From: Sphingopyxis sp.
GTDB lineage: Bacteria; Pseudomonadota; Alphaproteobacteria; Sphingomonadales; Sphingomonadaceae
NCBI RefSeq assembly: GCF_016793825.1
Contig: NZ_JAEULM010000036.1
Span: 46,937-110,936 of the forward strand
DNA: 64,000 bases
Reading direction: 5' to 3'
Shown one piece after another: positions 1 through 7,019 of the stretch. The notes beneath the pieces are model-generated. The model did no database searches, had not been told where the DNA came from, and saw only the letters and a program-made list of their open reading frames with translations. Positions within the stretch are counted from its first letter, which is position 1. Each line of letters begins with the position of its first letter. The translations under genes and the position numbers were made by a program.

Positions 1-2
1 CG

Positions 3-272
3 ATCGACGCGACGATGCGCGACAAGGTCATTCCATTGCTTCAGGAATATTTCTTCGAGGATTGGGCGCGCGTCGCCGCTGTGCTGGGTGAACGCCCCGG
101 CCGGGGCGGCGCCTTTTTGGATTGCCGCAAGCTGCGCGACCCGACGGGCGGCGAAGGCGAGGAACGCGAAAGCTGGAGCGTCCGGCGCGATTTTGCGCCC
201 GATGCCTATGACCAATTGATCGGCAAGGTTCCACTTTCAGCCAATGCCGCCTCCGAAGAGATCTCCGAGTGA
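3..272 (+). CDS. mcrB: McrB-like AAA+ GTPase subunit of a type IV restriction system, C-terminal fragment
   Basis: The open frame enters from outside the window, so only the last 89 or so residues are visible. They carry the McrB tail pattern: a stretch reading IPLLQEYFFEDW, then VAAVLGE and FLDCRKL. In this family the subunit is the GTP-driven motor that moves DNA to the McrC nuclease after binding modified cytosines. No GTPase motif is visible because the AAA+ core lies upstream of the window. The stop codon overlaps the GTG start of the next gene (GTGA), as expected for translational coupling with mcrC. The assignment rests mostly on this tail plus the McrC neighbour. Confidence 0.75.
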   Translation: MDATMRDKVIPLLQEYFFEDWARVAAVLGERPGRGGAFLDCRKLRDPTGGEGEERESWSVRRDFAPDAYDQLIGKVPLSANAASEEISE

Positions 273-1546
273 CGCATCGCACGGTCCACGAGTGGGGCCG
301 TGTCGCAGTGGGAGGCGACGGGTTCACGCGCGGCCAGGCCGATGCCCTCCTTGCCGCGGCACGAGCACACCCCTTCGGCGGCACCGATGGCACCGACATA
401 TTGTGCGACCATCATCGCCACCTGCGAGCGCGCCAGATGGTCGGCGTCATCGCAGCGCGTGGGGCCAGTCTCGAAATCCTGCCCAAGGTCGATCCGGCCA
501 CTCCTGACGATGTGCCATCGACCGTCCGCGGCCGGTTGATGCATATGCTCAATGTCGCGCTTGGGCTGGATATTTCGACAGGTGAGGCGGCGGCGATGTC
601 TCACCGCGCCGATAGCCTACTCGACCTCTTCATCACCTTGTTTGCCGATCGGCTGCTTGCCGAGGTGCGGCACGGGTTGCCAAGGCAATATCAGAGCTTC
701 GACGAAGATCTACGCGCACTGCGGGGGCGCTTGGACCCGGTACGACAGTTTACCGTCCACGCGGTTCGCCCCGATCGGCTCGCTTGCCGGTTCGACGCGT
801 TATCGGTCGACATACCGCTAATGCAGATCATGAAGGCATGCGTACTATTCGTATCGCGGCACACGCGATCGATGGCTACTCAGCGCAAGCTCGCCGAACT
901 TCGCTTCTTGCTCGACGAGGTGCGAACAGTCAGGCCGGGCGCGCTGCCATGGAAGCAGGTTCGCATCGACCGTTCGAGCCGGCGGTGGAACGCCTTGCTG
1001 GAACTCGCCCGGTTACTCCTTGGTCAGCGTTGGCAGGAGACCCATGCCGCGAGCCACGAACCTGAAGGCATTTCGCTGCTCTTTCCGATGAACGAACTGT
1101 TCGAGGCTTATGTGGCGGCCCAGCTCCGCCGGGCTCTCGCCGATAGCGGGCTGGATGTCGTGACGCAGGGCGGCCTCCGTTACTGCCTTGGTCCGTGGCG
1201 AGAAGGCGAGGATACGGTCGGGACCAGTTTTTCAACCCGGCCCGATATATTGGTACGACGCGGCAGCGAGGTTGAAATTATCCTCGATACCAAGTGGAAG
1301 AATCTGACCAACGGCGTCAGCCAGGCCGATGTCTATCAGATGATGGCCTATGCCCGGATCTATCGTTCTCCGCGTCTTGTTCTCCTCTACCCCGCAGTGC
1401 CGGGAGCGAATGGTCGAAAAGTTGAGATGCATGGTCTCGCAGATGGTCGCGAACGGTTGGAGATCGCGACCGTGGCGATCGAAGCCAGCGAGGCTGAATT
1501 GCGCGAGGAGCTGAGGCGCCTTGTAATTGCCCGCACGCCCGCCTGA
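269..1546 (+). CDS. mcrC: McrC, nuclease subunit of McrBC modified-cytosine restriction
   Basis: This 425-residue protein is the endonuclease partner of McrB and cuts DNA carrying modified cytosine. The N-terminal third has the McrC pattern of a beta-rich domain ending in ILPKVD. The C-terminal part has a PD-(D/E)XK core visible as RPDILVRR followed by ILDTKWK, at roughly residues 323-342. The start is GTG at 269, chosen because it overlaps the upstream stop by the GTGA arrangement and gives a full-length protein; no later start keeps the N-terminal domain. With the upstream fragment it forms a two-gene type IV restriction operon that opens the defence-rich island. Confidence 0.9.
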   Translation: MTHRTVHEWGRVAVGGDGFTRGQADALLAAARAHPFGGTDGTDILCDHHRHLRARQMVGVIAARGASLEILPKVDPATPDDVPSTVRGRLMHMLNVALGLDISTGEAAAMSHRADSLLDLFITLFADRLLAEVRHGLPRQYQSFDEDLRALRGRLDPVRQFTVHAVRPDRLACRFDALSVDIPLMQIMKACVLFVSRHTRSMATQRKLAELRFLLDEVRTVRPGALPWKQVRIDRSSRRWNALLELARLLLGQRWQETHAASHEPEGISLLFPMNELFEAYVAAQLRRALADSGLDVVTQGGLRYCLGPWREGEDTVGTSFSTRPDILVRRGSEVEIILDTKWKNLTNGVSQADVYQMMAYARIYRSPRLVLLYPAVPGANGRKVEMHGLADGRERLEIATVAIEASEAELREELRRLVIARTPA

Positions 1547-1609
1547 AGCCATTCCAGCCCCCCTTTAAAGATATCGTCAGCTATTCAGTCCAGACAGAGC
1601 TCGAAGCTG

Positions 1610-2122
1610 ATGGAAAAGACTATGCTGGGGCCTGACAACGCGATTTGGGATGATGGCGAGTGGGTGAGTTGGGCAGAGCTCGACTACCATTACGAGCAGC
1701 AGCTACTTCGCGAACAATATCCCCATGCCGACCCTTCGCTGATTCCAATCTTTGAGGATCTGCTCGATACCGCCGAGGAATATCATCGGCTGACCGGCCG
1801 GCATCTGCAAGTTTATGGCGACATAGGCGAACTCTACGGTGCCATCGCATACGGCATCCGGCTGCACAAAAATTACGCTAAGGGTTCAGACGGGCGGCTC
1901 GGGAATGATTTTGTCGAGGTGAAGACCATCACGCCCTTCAAGCAGAGCAACATCGTCACGCTCAACCTTCGGCGTAATTTCAGCAAGGTCCTAATCGTCA
2001 AGATCTCAGCCGATTTTGAAGTGTCCGCCCGGATGGTCGACCGCAAGGCGTTACCCAAAACCACCAGGGATCACATCCGACTCGATTGGAAACAGTTCGA
2101 TCCAGCACCAACCGATGCCTAG
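1610..2122 (+). CDS. unknown protein with a PD-(D/E)XK-like motif
   Basis: This 170-residue protein is soluble with no signal peptide, and I do not recognise a named family. Around residues 70-108 it has GDIGELYGA, then a Gly-rich turn, then NDFVEVKTI. That is the acidic / E-x-K arrangement typical of the restriction-endonuclease-like fold. A basic segment (LNLRRNFSKVLIVKI) follows. A nuclease or DNA-binding role is an inference from this motif and from its place between McrBC and a staphylococcal-nuclease-type protein. The gene sits 64 bases after mcrC and 10 bases before the next gene, so it may be cotranscribed with both. A second in-frame ATG lies at 1622. Confidence 0.6.
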   Translation: MEKTMLGPDNAIWDDGEWVSWAELDYHYEQQLLREQYPHADPSLIPIFEDLLDTAEEYHRLTGRHLQVYGDIGELYGAIAYGIRLHKNYAKGSDGRLGNDFVEVKTITPFKQSNIVTLNLRRNFSKVLIVKISADFEVSARMVDRKALPKTTRDHIRLDWKQFDPAPTDA

Positions 2123-2131
2123 GAATGCGCG

Positions 2132-2836
2132 ATGCTGACGGCACCGGAACAGCCTGATTTCGAAATGCTGCGTGTACCCGTCATCAAGGTAATCGACGGC
2201 GACGGATTTCTGACTCGCATCTATCATCCGGGGCGCGGCACTGCAGTCGAGGTCGCCATTCGACTAGGATTCGTCGATGCACCTGAAATGGATCAGCCAG
2301 GAGGTCCAGAAGCACAGGCATTTCTGCAGTCGATCATCGGCGGAAAATCGGTCGACCTCGCCATTCTTACGAAGATGGACACTGGCGGTATTGTCGACCG
2401 GCATGGCCGGATCGTTGCCGTTCCCTATCTTCCCGTCGCCCACCAGGATCCTCCCGCAACCAAACGTCCTTGGGATCTGCGCCTGCCGCGAAATGTGGAA
2501 CTCGAGATGGTGCTGAATGGATGGGCCTGGGTTCTGGAACGCTATGGTCCCGACGAACGATATATCGAAGCGCTGGAGGATGCCCAGCAATGTCGTCGCG
2601 GCATTTGGGCGCTCGACAGCAATGTCCACCCGTGGGAGCACAAGAAGCGGCGTTACCGCGTGTCCAAGGCTCGGCGCCAGGGCACAGACAATCAGCCGAG
2701 CTTGTTTGCAGGCTTGGAACCCCGCCGCGATTGCCCGACAGGCTGTGGCGGAAAGCTTCTGGACCGGAGCGGACGGTTCGGTCAATTCCACGGATGTTCC
2801 AATTTTCCGACGTGCCGATATTCCTGCAGCGGCTAG
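2132..2836 (+). CDS. thermonuclease-like (SNase) protein with C-terminal topoisomerase-type zinc ribbon
   Basis: Residues 15-165 form a staphylococcal-nuclease (TNase-like) domain. IDGDG at 21-25, R44, VDAPE with D49 and E52, and R93 in DRHGR match the calcium-binding acids and catalytic arginines of the family. Residues 201-232 form a C4 zinc ribbon like those at the C terminus of topoisomerase I (C201, C205, C222, C228, with GRFGQFHGC between), but the first pair is spaced C-x3-C rather than the usual C-x2-C. There is no signal peptide, so unlike secreted thermonucleases it is probably cytoplasmic. The start is ATG 2132 after a short AGGA. It follows the PD-(D/E)XK-like gene by 9 bases. Nucleic-acid cleavage is likely; the biological target is unknown. 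Confidence 0.8.
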   Translation: MLTAPEQPDFEMLRVPVIKVIDGDGFLTRIYHPGRGTAVEVAIRLGFVDAPEMDQPGGPEAQAFLQSIIGGKSVDLAILTKMDTGGIVDRHGRIVAVPYLPVAHQDPPATKRPWDLRLPRNVELEMVLNGWAWVLERYGPDERYIEALEDAQQCRRGIWALDSNVHPWEHKKRRYRVSKARRQGTDNQPSLFAGLEPRRDCPTGCGGKLLDRSGRFGQFHGCSNFPTCRYSCSG

Positions 2837-2855
2837 CGAATGCGCACACGCAACA

Positions 2856-2896
2856 TTGACAATTGGCATGAAAAGATCATATATACGCCAATTGTC
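2856..2896 (+). promoter_or_regulatory. promoter inside a palindromic operator of the Xre-RES toxin-antitoxin pair
   Basis: A TTGACA box lies at 2856-2861 and an ATATAT box at 2879-2884, 17 bases apart. Two 10-base inverted arms, GACAATTGGC (2858-2867) and GCCAATTGTC (2887-2896), sit over the -35 box and just after the -10 box. A strong AGGAGG ribosome site at 2899-2904 follows, then the antitoxin ATG at 2910. Such a layout fits repression by the antitoxin's own helix-turn-helix; that step is inferred. Confidence 0.7.
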
Positions 2897-2909
2897 GCAG
2901 GAGGCATTT

Positions 2910-3320
2910 ATGGAACTTGTCGCAATCAAGGCTGCGCCGCCGCCGCCCGCGCCGCACTTTTCGGACGCGGAGGTGCAGGCCATGCAGCGCGCCGTGATCC
3001 GCCTCTTCGATAATTGGGGCGTCACTGATGCCCAGGCTGCTCGCCTGCTCGGCGACATCGCCGTCCGCACCTATCAGCGTTGGAAGCAGGGTGAATATGG
3101 TCGATGGAATGTCGATCTGGCCGCGCGCCTGTCGAACCTGATCGGCATTCATAAGGCGCTCCGTCTGCTCTACACCGAGACGGAACGGGGCTATCGCTGG
3201 ATCAAAGCGCCCAACCGCGCCTTTGGCGAGCGCTCGGCGCTCGAGGTCATGCTCGGTGGGCAGTTGACCGATCTGATGCGGGTACGACGCTATCTCGACA
3301 GCTATCGCGGAGCTTGGTGA
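2910..3320 (+). CDS. Xre/MbcA/ParS-type antitoxin with DUF2384 toxin-binding domain
   Basis: This 136-residue protein is the antitoxin of a RES-Xre pair. A helix-turn-helix region reads TDAQAARLLGDIAVRTYQRW in its middle, and the C-terminal part (about 95-136: LSNLIGIHKALRLLY, then GGQLTDLMRVRRYLD) is the DUF2384-type domain that caps the RES toxin. The ATG at 2910 is chosen because an AGGAGG sits 5 bases upstream and the start lies just after the promoter. A longer in-frame reading from 2517 would run back through the nuclease gene and the promoter and is not credible. The toxin gene starts 7 bases after the stop. It probably represses its own operon through the palindrome at 2858-2896. Confidence 0.9.
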   Translation: MELVAIKAAPPPPAPHFSDAEVQAMQRAVIRLFDNWGVTDAQAARLLGDIAVRTYQRWKQGEYGRWNVDLAARLSNLIGIHKALRLLYTETERGYRWIKAPNRAFGERSALEVMLGGQLTDLMRVRRYLDSYRGAW

Positions 3321-3327
3321 TCCACCC

Positions 3328-4038
3328 ATGCCCGATGCACCGCTGGCTCCGATCGCGTGGCCGTCGGCCGTCCGCCTGATCGAGAGCAAATATCCGCCGA
3401 TCGACCTGTTCGAGGATCTCGCCGATCCCGAGGATTGGGAGCTGCTCGCCGCGGCAGAAGCAAAGACCAATCCGCGGATTGCCGAGACCATCGGCAATCT
3501 CGACCTCGTCCCGGTCGAACGCCGGGTGTCCGGGCCAGGGGCGAGCTATGTGATGGCGCCCTTCACCCATTGCTCTCCTGATCGGCCGGGGCGCTTCCAC
3601 GACGGCCATTTCGGCGCTTATTATGCCGCCAAGACGTTCGAGACGGCGATCGCCGAAGTGACATATCACCAGGCCCAGCGCTTGCTCGACACCCGAGACG
3701 AGCCAGGCTGGATCTCGGATATACGCGAGCTGGTGGGCGCCGTAAAAGCCAAGCTCGTGGATATCCGGGCGGAGGGCTTCGATGCCCTGCTCGCGCCTGA
3801 CGACTATGCGCCGTCGCAAGCCTTTGCCCGTCAGCACCGCGATGCCGGCAAGGATGGGGTGGTTTACCCTTCCGTCCGCAACCTCGGCGGCGAATGCATC
3901 GCGGCCTTCTGGCCGGATGTCGTCGAAAAGCCCGTGCAAGGGCGACATTTCCGTTACCATTGGGATGGCGCGCGCGTGGACATGATCCACGAACTTACTC
4001 TCGATGGGTCAGGTCAGGTTTTTCGCCTGAAAGTCTAG
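3328..4038 (+). CDS. RES-domain toxin
   Basis: This 236-residue protein is the toxin of the pair. RES toxins (MbcT, ParT and relatives) degrade or transfer ADP-ribose from NAD+. The signature residues are in place: R89 in RFHDGHFGAYYAA with Y98/Y99, E105 or E110 in FETAIAEV, and S182 in VVYPSVRN. The N-terminal segment of about 60 residues is of the length common in the stand-alone family. It is in one operon with the antitoxin, which is expected to neutralise it. The gene is intact, so the pair is probably active; whether it serves plasmid-like maintenance of the island or phage defence cannot be told from sequence. Confidence 0.88.
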   Translation: MPDAPLAPIAWPSAVRLIESKYPPIDLFEDLADPEDWELLAAAEAKTNPRIAETIGNLDLVPVERRVSGPGASYVMAPFTHCSPDRPGRFHDGHFGAYYAAKTFETAIAEVTYHQAQRLLDTRDEPGWISDIRELVGAVKAKLVDIRAEGFDALLAPDDYAPSQAFARQHRDAGKDGVVYPSVRNLGGECIAAFWPDVVEKPVQGRHFRYHWDGARVDMIHELTLDGSGQVFRLKV

Positions 4039-4073
4039 CGACAGAGCGACCTATAGCGCTCGCTGATGTAATC

Positions 4074-4301
4074 TCAGGTCTGAGCTGGCGGTATCCCCAG
4101 CGTGAGCGCAGCTACATCGCATCGAAGTGCCAGACACAGCCTGCATAGAATCGAGAACGATACATTGCGATCGGCCCTTTCGATTCCACCCACGTAAGAG
4201 CGGTCAATGCCCGCTAAAAGAGCGAGGTCTTCCTGAGACAAGCCGACCTCTTTTCGCCTGCGGCGGATACGCTTTCCCAACTCCTTGTTGAAATCTTCCA
4301 T
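4074..4301 (-). CDS. small XRE-family transcription regulator
   Basis: This 75-residue protein is almost entirely one Cro/C1-type helix-turn-helix: LGKRIRRRRKEVGLSQEDLA, then IDRSYVGGIERADRNVS. It is similar in size and sequence style to the stand-alone regulators of restriction and mobile elements (C-protein-like). The start is set at ATG 4301, where the domain begins; a reading from 4478 adds a 59-residue extension that looks noncoding. No clear ribosome site precedes 4301. It is convergent with the RES toxin gene (35 bases apart) and divergent from the membrane protein at 4410. Its target is unknown. Confidence 0.75.
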   Translation of the reverse strand: MEDFNKELGKRIRRRRKEVGLSQEDLALLAGIDRSYVGGIERADRNVSFSILCRLCLALRCDVAALTLGIPPAQT

Positions 4302-4409
4302 GCCAACGAAGTCGCGGAGTATGGGACTGTCAGTCCACGGACGATCGTCCGTATTTCTTAACCTCTGCCTGCTACACCGCCCTCGGATAACCATCAGAAG
4401 AGGTGATTT

Positions 4410-4823
4410 ATGGGGAAGCTCGGAAAGATTGCGCTGGGCACGACGGTTGTGTTTGTCGGTGGAATTTGGGCGTTGCAAGCGATTGGCAGCAATGTCGAAA
4501 GCACGTTTGCCGAAGAAGATGGTCGAAACCTTGCAGTTGCCGAAAACTCATCCAAGGTTGCCCAGCCCGCGACTGCCGCTCCGCCGATCGCGGACGCAGC
4601 GCCTCCATCGAAACCTGAGCCGGTGAGGATGGGCGATCTCGACGAAGCAGAGAAGGTAATTCGCCTCGCCATCAACCTTAGCGGAAACCTTTGTGCCAAG
4701 CCGATCGAGGTCCGCAAAGTCGGTGCCAATCTTTATGGCGTCCATTGCATCACGAACCGGGACGGCACGGGCCGCTCAAACTATCTGGTCAATTCGCGGA
4801 CGAACGAAGTCGATAAAATCTGA
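4410..4823 (+). CDS. membrane-anchored protein of unknown function
   Basis: This 137-residue protein has one N-terminal hydrophobic segment (about residues 6-26, ALGTTVVFVGGIWALQAI), which acts as an uncleaved anchor or signal. A low-complexity Ala/Pro/Ser linker (about 45-72) follows, then a small domain with two cysteines (C95 in SGNLCAKP and C112 in VHCITN) that could form a disulfide outside the cytoplasm. A ribosome site (AGAGGTG) precedes the ATG. I do not recognise the family; short proteins with this tail often appear as hypothetical lipoprotein-like proteins in sphingomonads. It is followed 2 bases later by a tiny membrane protein. Confidence 0.55.
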   Translation: MGKLGKIALGTTVVFVGGIWALQAIGSNVESTFAEEDGRNLAVAENSSKVAQPATAAPPIADAAPPSKPEPVRMGDLDEAEKVIRLAINLSGNLCAKPIEVRKVGANLYGVHCITNRDGTGRSNYLVNSRTNEVDKI

Positions 4824-4825
4824 CA

Positions 4826-4954
4826 ATGCTCGGCCTTATTCTCATCTTGATCCTCGCCGCGATCGTCAGTGGCGGCGCACGGAACGTCCTCGGCGGCCTG
4901 GTTACTCTGATCGGCGGAGTGATCCTGCTATTGGCGAGCTGCGCGCTCGTCTAG
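4826..4954 (+). CDS. tiny membrane protein (42 aa)
   Basis: ATG 4826 to TAG 4952-4954 encodes 42 residues. There are two hydrophobic stretches (LGLILILILAAIV, then LGGLVTLIGGVILLLASCAL) around a short polar turn (SGGARN), so it would form a small hairpin in the membrane. The start lies 2 bases after the preceding stop, suggesting coupling. Function is unknown, and real expression is not proven, but the regular hydrophobic pattern and its position argue for a gene. Confidence 0.5.
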   Translation: MLGLILILILAAIVSGGARNVLGGLVTLIGGVILLLASCALV

Positions 4955-5067
4955 CCAAGGGCGCTTATGACGGCATTCCAATCCAACGATCAGGCTTCGA
5001 AGGATTCGAGCAAGGGGAACGGAAGAAAGGGACGGAGTAGTGCCGTCCCTTTCCCGCACGCTCTCGA

Positions 5068-5544
5068 TCACGCTCCGGCATTCGGCGCCTCAGGCGGCCA
5101 TTTCGCAAATCCACTCTGCTTGAATTCGCGCCAGGCCGGGTTCTTGTCGTCAGCGAAGAGGTCGGGACGGATCGGGATAGAATCGCCTTCGATGTCGACA
5201 TCAAACGCCTGTTCCCACCGTCCTGGAAGATAGTGGTAGAAGTCGATCTCTTCACCGGAGACGTTGAAGCAGGCACGCCGCGAATTGTGCCAGCAGATCT
5301 CAACGGCTCGCCAACCGTCGCGCTCGATCGTCCCTTCGCCGACCATGGTCTTCGACTTCGCCATATAGGCCCGAAATCGGTTCGGGAGGATGGTGATGCG
5401 AAGCGGCGGAAGGTCGATCGTGATCCTGTGATCGGCACAGCCGGGATAATGGGCCGGTGAGATCTGGCCGTGGCGTTCGATCAGATCGTCGATCGCGGCC
5501 AGGATGCGGCGCGCACGCGCGAGCTTATGCTCATGATTGGTCAT
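5068..5544 (-). CDS. protein of unknown function
   Basis: This 158-residue soluble protein has a helical N terminus (HKLARARRILAAIDDLIERH), then a beta-rich part with several Trp and Tyr (GWRAVEICWHN, FYHYLPGRWEQAF). I do not recognise the family. The start is set at ATG 5544 because AAAGGAA lies 5 to 6 bases upstream; an earlier ATG at 5622 adds 26 residues with no ribosome site. A near-consensus promoter lies at 5652-5680, which leaves a leader of about 100 bases. It stands alone between the membrane pair at 4410-4954 and the recombinase cassette. Confidence 0.55.
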   Translation of the reverse strand: MTNHEHKLARARRILAAIDDLIERHGQISPAHYPGCADHRITIDLPPLRITILPNRFRAYMAKSKTMVGEGTIERDGWRAVEICWHNSRRACFNVSGEEIDFYHYLPGRWEQAFDVDIEGDSIPIRPDLFADDKNPAWREFKQSGFAKWPPEAPNAGA

Positions 5545-5651
5545 GAAAATTCCTTTGGGGTGGGGGGAGCATCGCGCCTGATCCGCCCCGCGGATCAAGA
5601 AACCAATGATGCAGAAGGTCATTGCCGGTCAAATCCGAAGCAACGGCGCAC

Positions 5652-5680
5652 AGTATAGCCAAATTTACGTCGAATGTCAA
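5652..5680 (-). promoter_or_regulatory. sigma70-type promoter for the gene at 5068-5544
   Basis: Read on the minus strand there is a perfect TTGACA (5675-5680) and TATACT (5652-5657) separated by exactly 17 bases. The first transcribed base should lie near 5645, about 100 bases before the chosen start codon. Confidence 0.7.
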
Positions 5681-6347
5681 GTGCTAATTGACGAACCTGC
5701 CCCTCGAACTGGGATTCTACACTTCTAATATAACACTGATTTTCTTATACCAAGATCCCGGTATTCTCCATGATTTTCAGTATCATGGAATCTAGCCCCA
5801 AATTTCTTAATCCTCCTCGCCAAAGATCTTAAAACCCATCCGCAGGACCAGCCCGAAGGGCTGCGAGTCCGGGGCGAAGCCCCAGGAAAACACGCGAAGC
5901 CCCTCCCGGCCCGCAGGGCCGGCCAAGCCTCCCCGCCCCTCCCCCTATCGATGCGAATCACCCCGCTTGCTGAAAGACCGATTCGCGGTGCGCCGAGCGC
6001 ACTGATGCCCCACGAGACCCACCAAGCCCCTAAAGCGACGCCTGTCGCGGCAGGACGCCTCGCGCCGGGGGCAGGCCTCGTTGGAATTTTTCGCACGTCG
6101 ATTGAAACAGTAATTACCGGATAGATGCTATTTTAGTGAAACATATGTGATGCTTTCTCTTATATAATTATTCCAGATAACTATCGCAATTATTTATTTA
6201 TCTCGAAAGTATCTGTAGTATCGTTTTCATTAATACTAACGATGTTAAGGTTAATTTCCCGCACAGCGACTAGATACTAATTTTCTATTGCGAATCAAAA
6301 ATTTCTGTTGATGCTAATGGCTCCTCGCAACTGAAAGGAGCTGAAAA
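5681..6347. other. gene-free 0.67 kb region: AT-rich flanks around a GC-rich hairpin block
   Basis: I see no credible gene. Bases 5681-5840 and 6090-6347 are markedly AT-rich, while 5845-6075 is very GC-rich and full of short inverted repeats (listed separately). In the right AT-rich part there is an inverted pair ATCGTT (6220-6225) and AACGAT (6238-6243), which could be an operator for the recombinase operon that starts at 6348. A reading frame on the minus strand across the GC-rich block (5725-6096) looks like translated repeat, not a protein. Confidence 0.6.
5851..5920. repeat. cluster of GNA-triloop mini-hairpins
   Basis: Three short perfect hairpins, each closed by a GNA triplet, occur within 70 bases: GCCC-GAA-GGGC (5851-5861), GGGGC-GAA-GCCCC (5871-5883) and GGCCC-GCA-GGGCC (5908-5920). 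The heptamer GCGAAGC, known as an unusually stable DNA mini-hairpin, is present at 5874-5880 and again at 5893-5899. Function is unknown; folded single-stranded DNA or RNA would expose these structures. Confidence 0.6.
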
Positions 6348-7019
6348 GTGAAGAAAGACATTTACCAGGAGTACCGGCCGTATAAGGGGCGGAAGCGGCA
6401 GGCCGAGCAATTCTATCTCGATCCCCACAAGCGGCCGCGTTCACGGGCTCGGATCTTGTCCGATCGGGATAACGACCGGGTGGAAACGCATATCCTGAGC
6501 CGCGGCGGAGCGCCGACAGCCTATCTGCTGAAGCATCGCCTCGCTCGCTATGCCGGCCTGCGCGTTAGTGAAATCCTCAACACCCATCTGTCCGATCTCG
6601 TCGAACCCGATGGCCGGGTATCGGACTATGTGACGGTGCGGCCGAAGGTCGGCAAACGCGGCAAGGGTCGCAAGGTCCCGATGCATCCGAGGCTCGCAGA
6701 GGCCATCCGCAAATTCCAGCTGAACCATCCGGACATGACGTACGTCGCATTTTCCCAGCAACACTACACGCCCAAACGGCAGACACTGTCATCGCTCACC
6801 ACCTGGTTCCATCTGCTTTACAAGCAGGTCGGGCTGGTCGGCTGTTCCAGCCATTCCGGTCGCCGGACCTTCATTACCGAGCTGGCCAAGGCGGCACCGC
6901 GCGTTGGCCTTTCCCTGCGCGACGTTCAGCTGATCGCGGGTCACGCACGCCTCGAATCCACTGAGGCCTATATCGAACCGAGTGCGAATCTCGGAAAGCT
7001 GGTGAGGGCGATCAAATGA
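6348..7019 (+). CDS. short tyrosine recombinase (integrase), first gene of the helicase cassette
   Basis: This 223-residue protein contains the catalytic core of the tyrosine recombinases: R72 (YAGLRVSEIL), a basic beta-hairpin around 100-111, H169 and R172 (HSGRRTF), H199 (AGHARL) and the nucleophile Y208 (EAYIEPS). It has only about 40 residues before the core, so the usual N-terminal arm-binding and SAM-like domains are short or missing. The start is GTG 6348 with AAAGGAG at 6334-6340. Its stop overlaps the helicase ATG by 4 bases, which is unusual for an integrase meant to act alone and ties it to the cassette 6348-11950. All catalytic residues are present, so activity is plausible. Confidence 0.88.
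   Translation: MKKDIYQEYRPYKGRKRQAEQFYLDPHKRPRSRARILSDRDNDRVETHILSRGGAPTAYLLKHRLARYAGLRVSEILNTHLSDLVEPDGRVSDYVTVRPKVGKRGKGRKVPMHPRLAEAIRKFQLNHPDMTYVAFSQQHYTPKRQTLSSLTTWFHLLYKQVGLVGCSSHSGRRTFITELAKAAPRVGLSLRDVQLIAGHARLESTEAYIEPSANLGKLVRAIK

Noticed and set aside
5725-6096. 123-residue reading frame over the GC-rich hairpin block
   Set aside because: The translation is repeat-like (Gly, Arg, Ala, Pro) and follows the mini-hairpins; a noncoding structured region explains it better.
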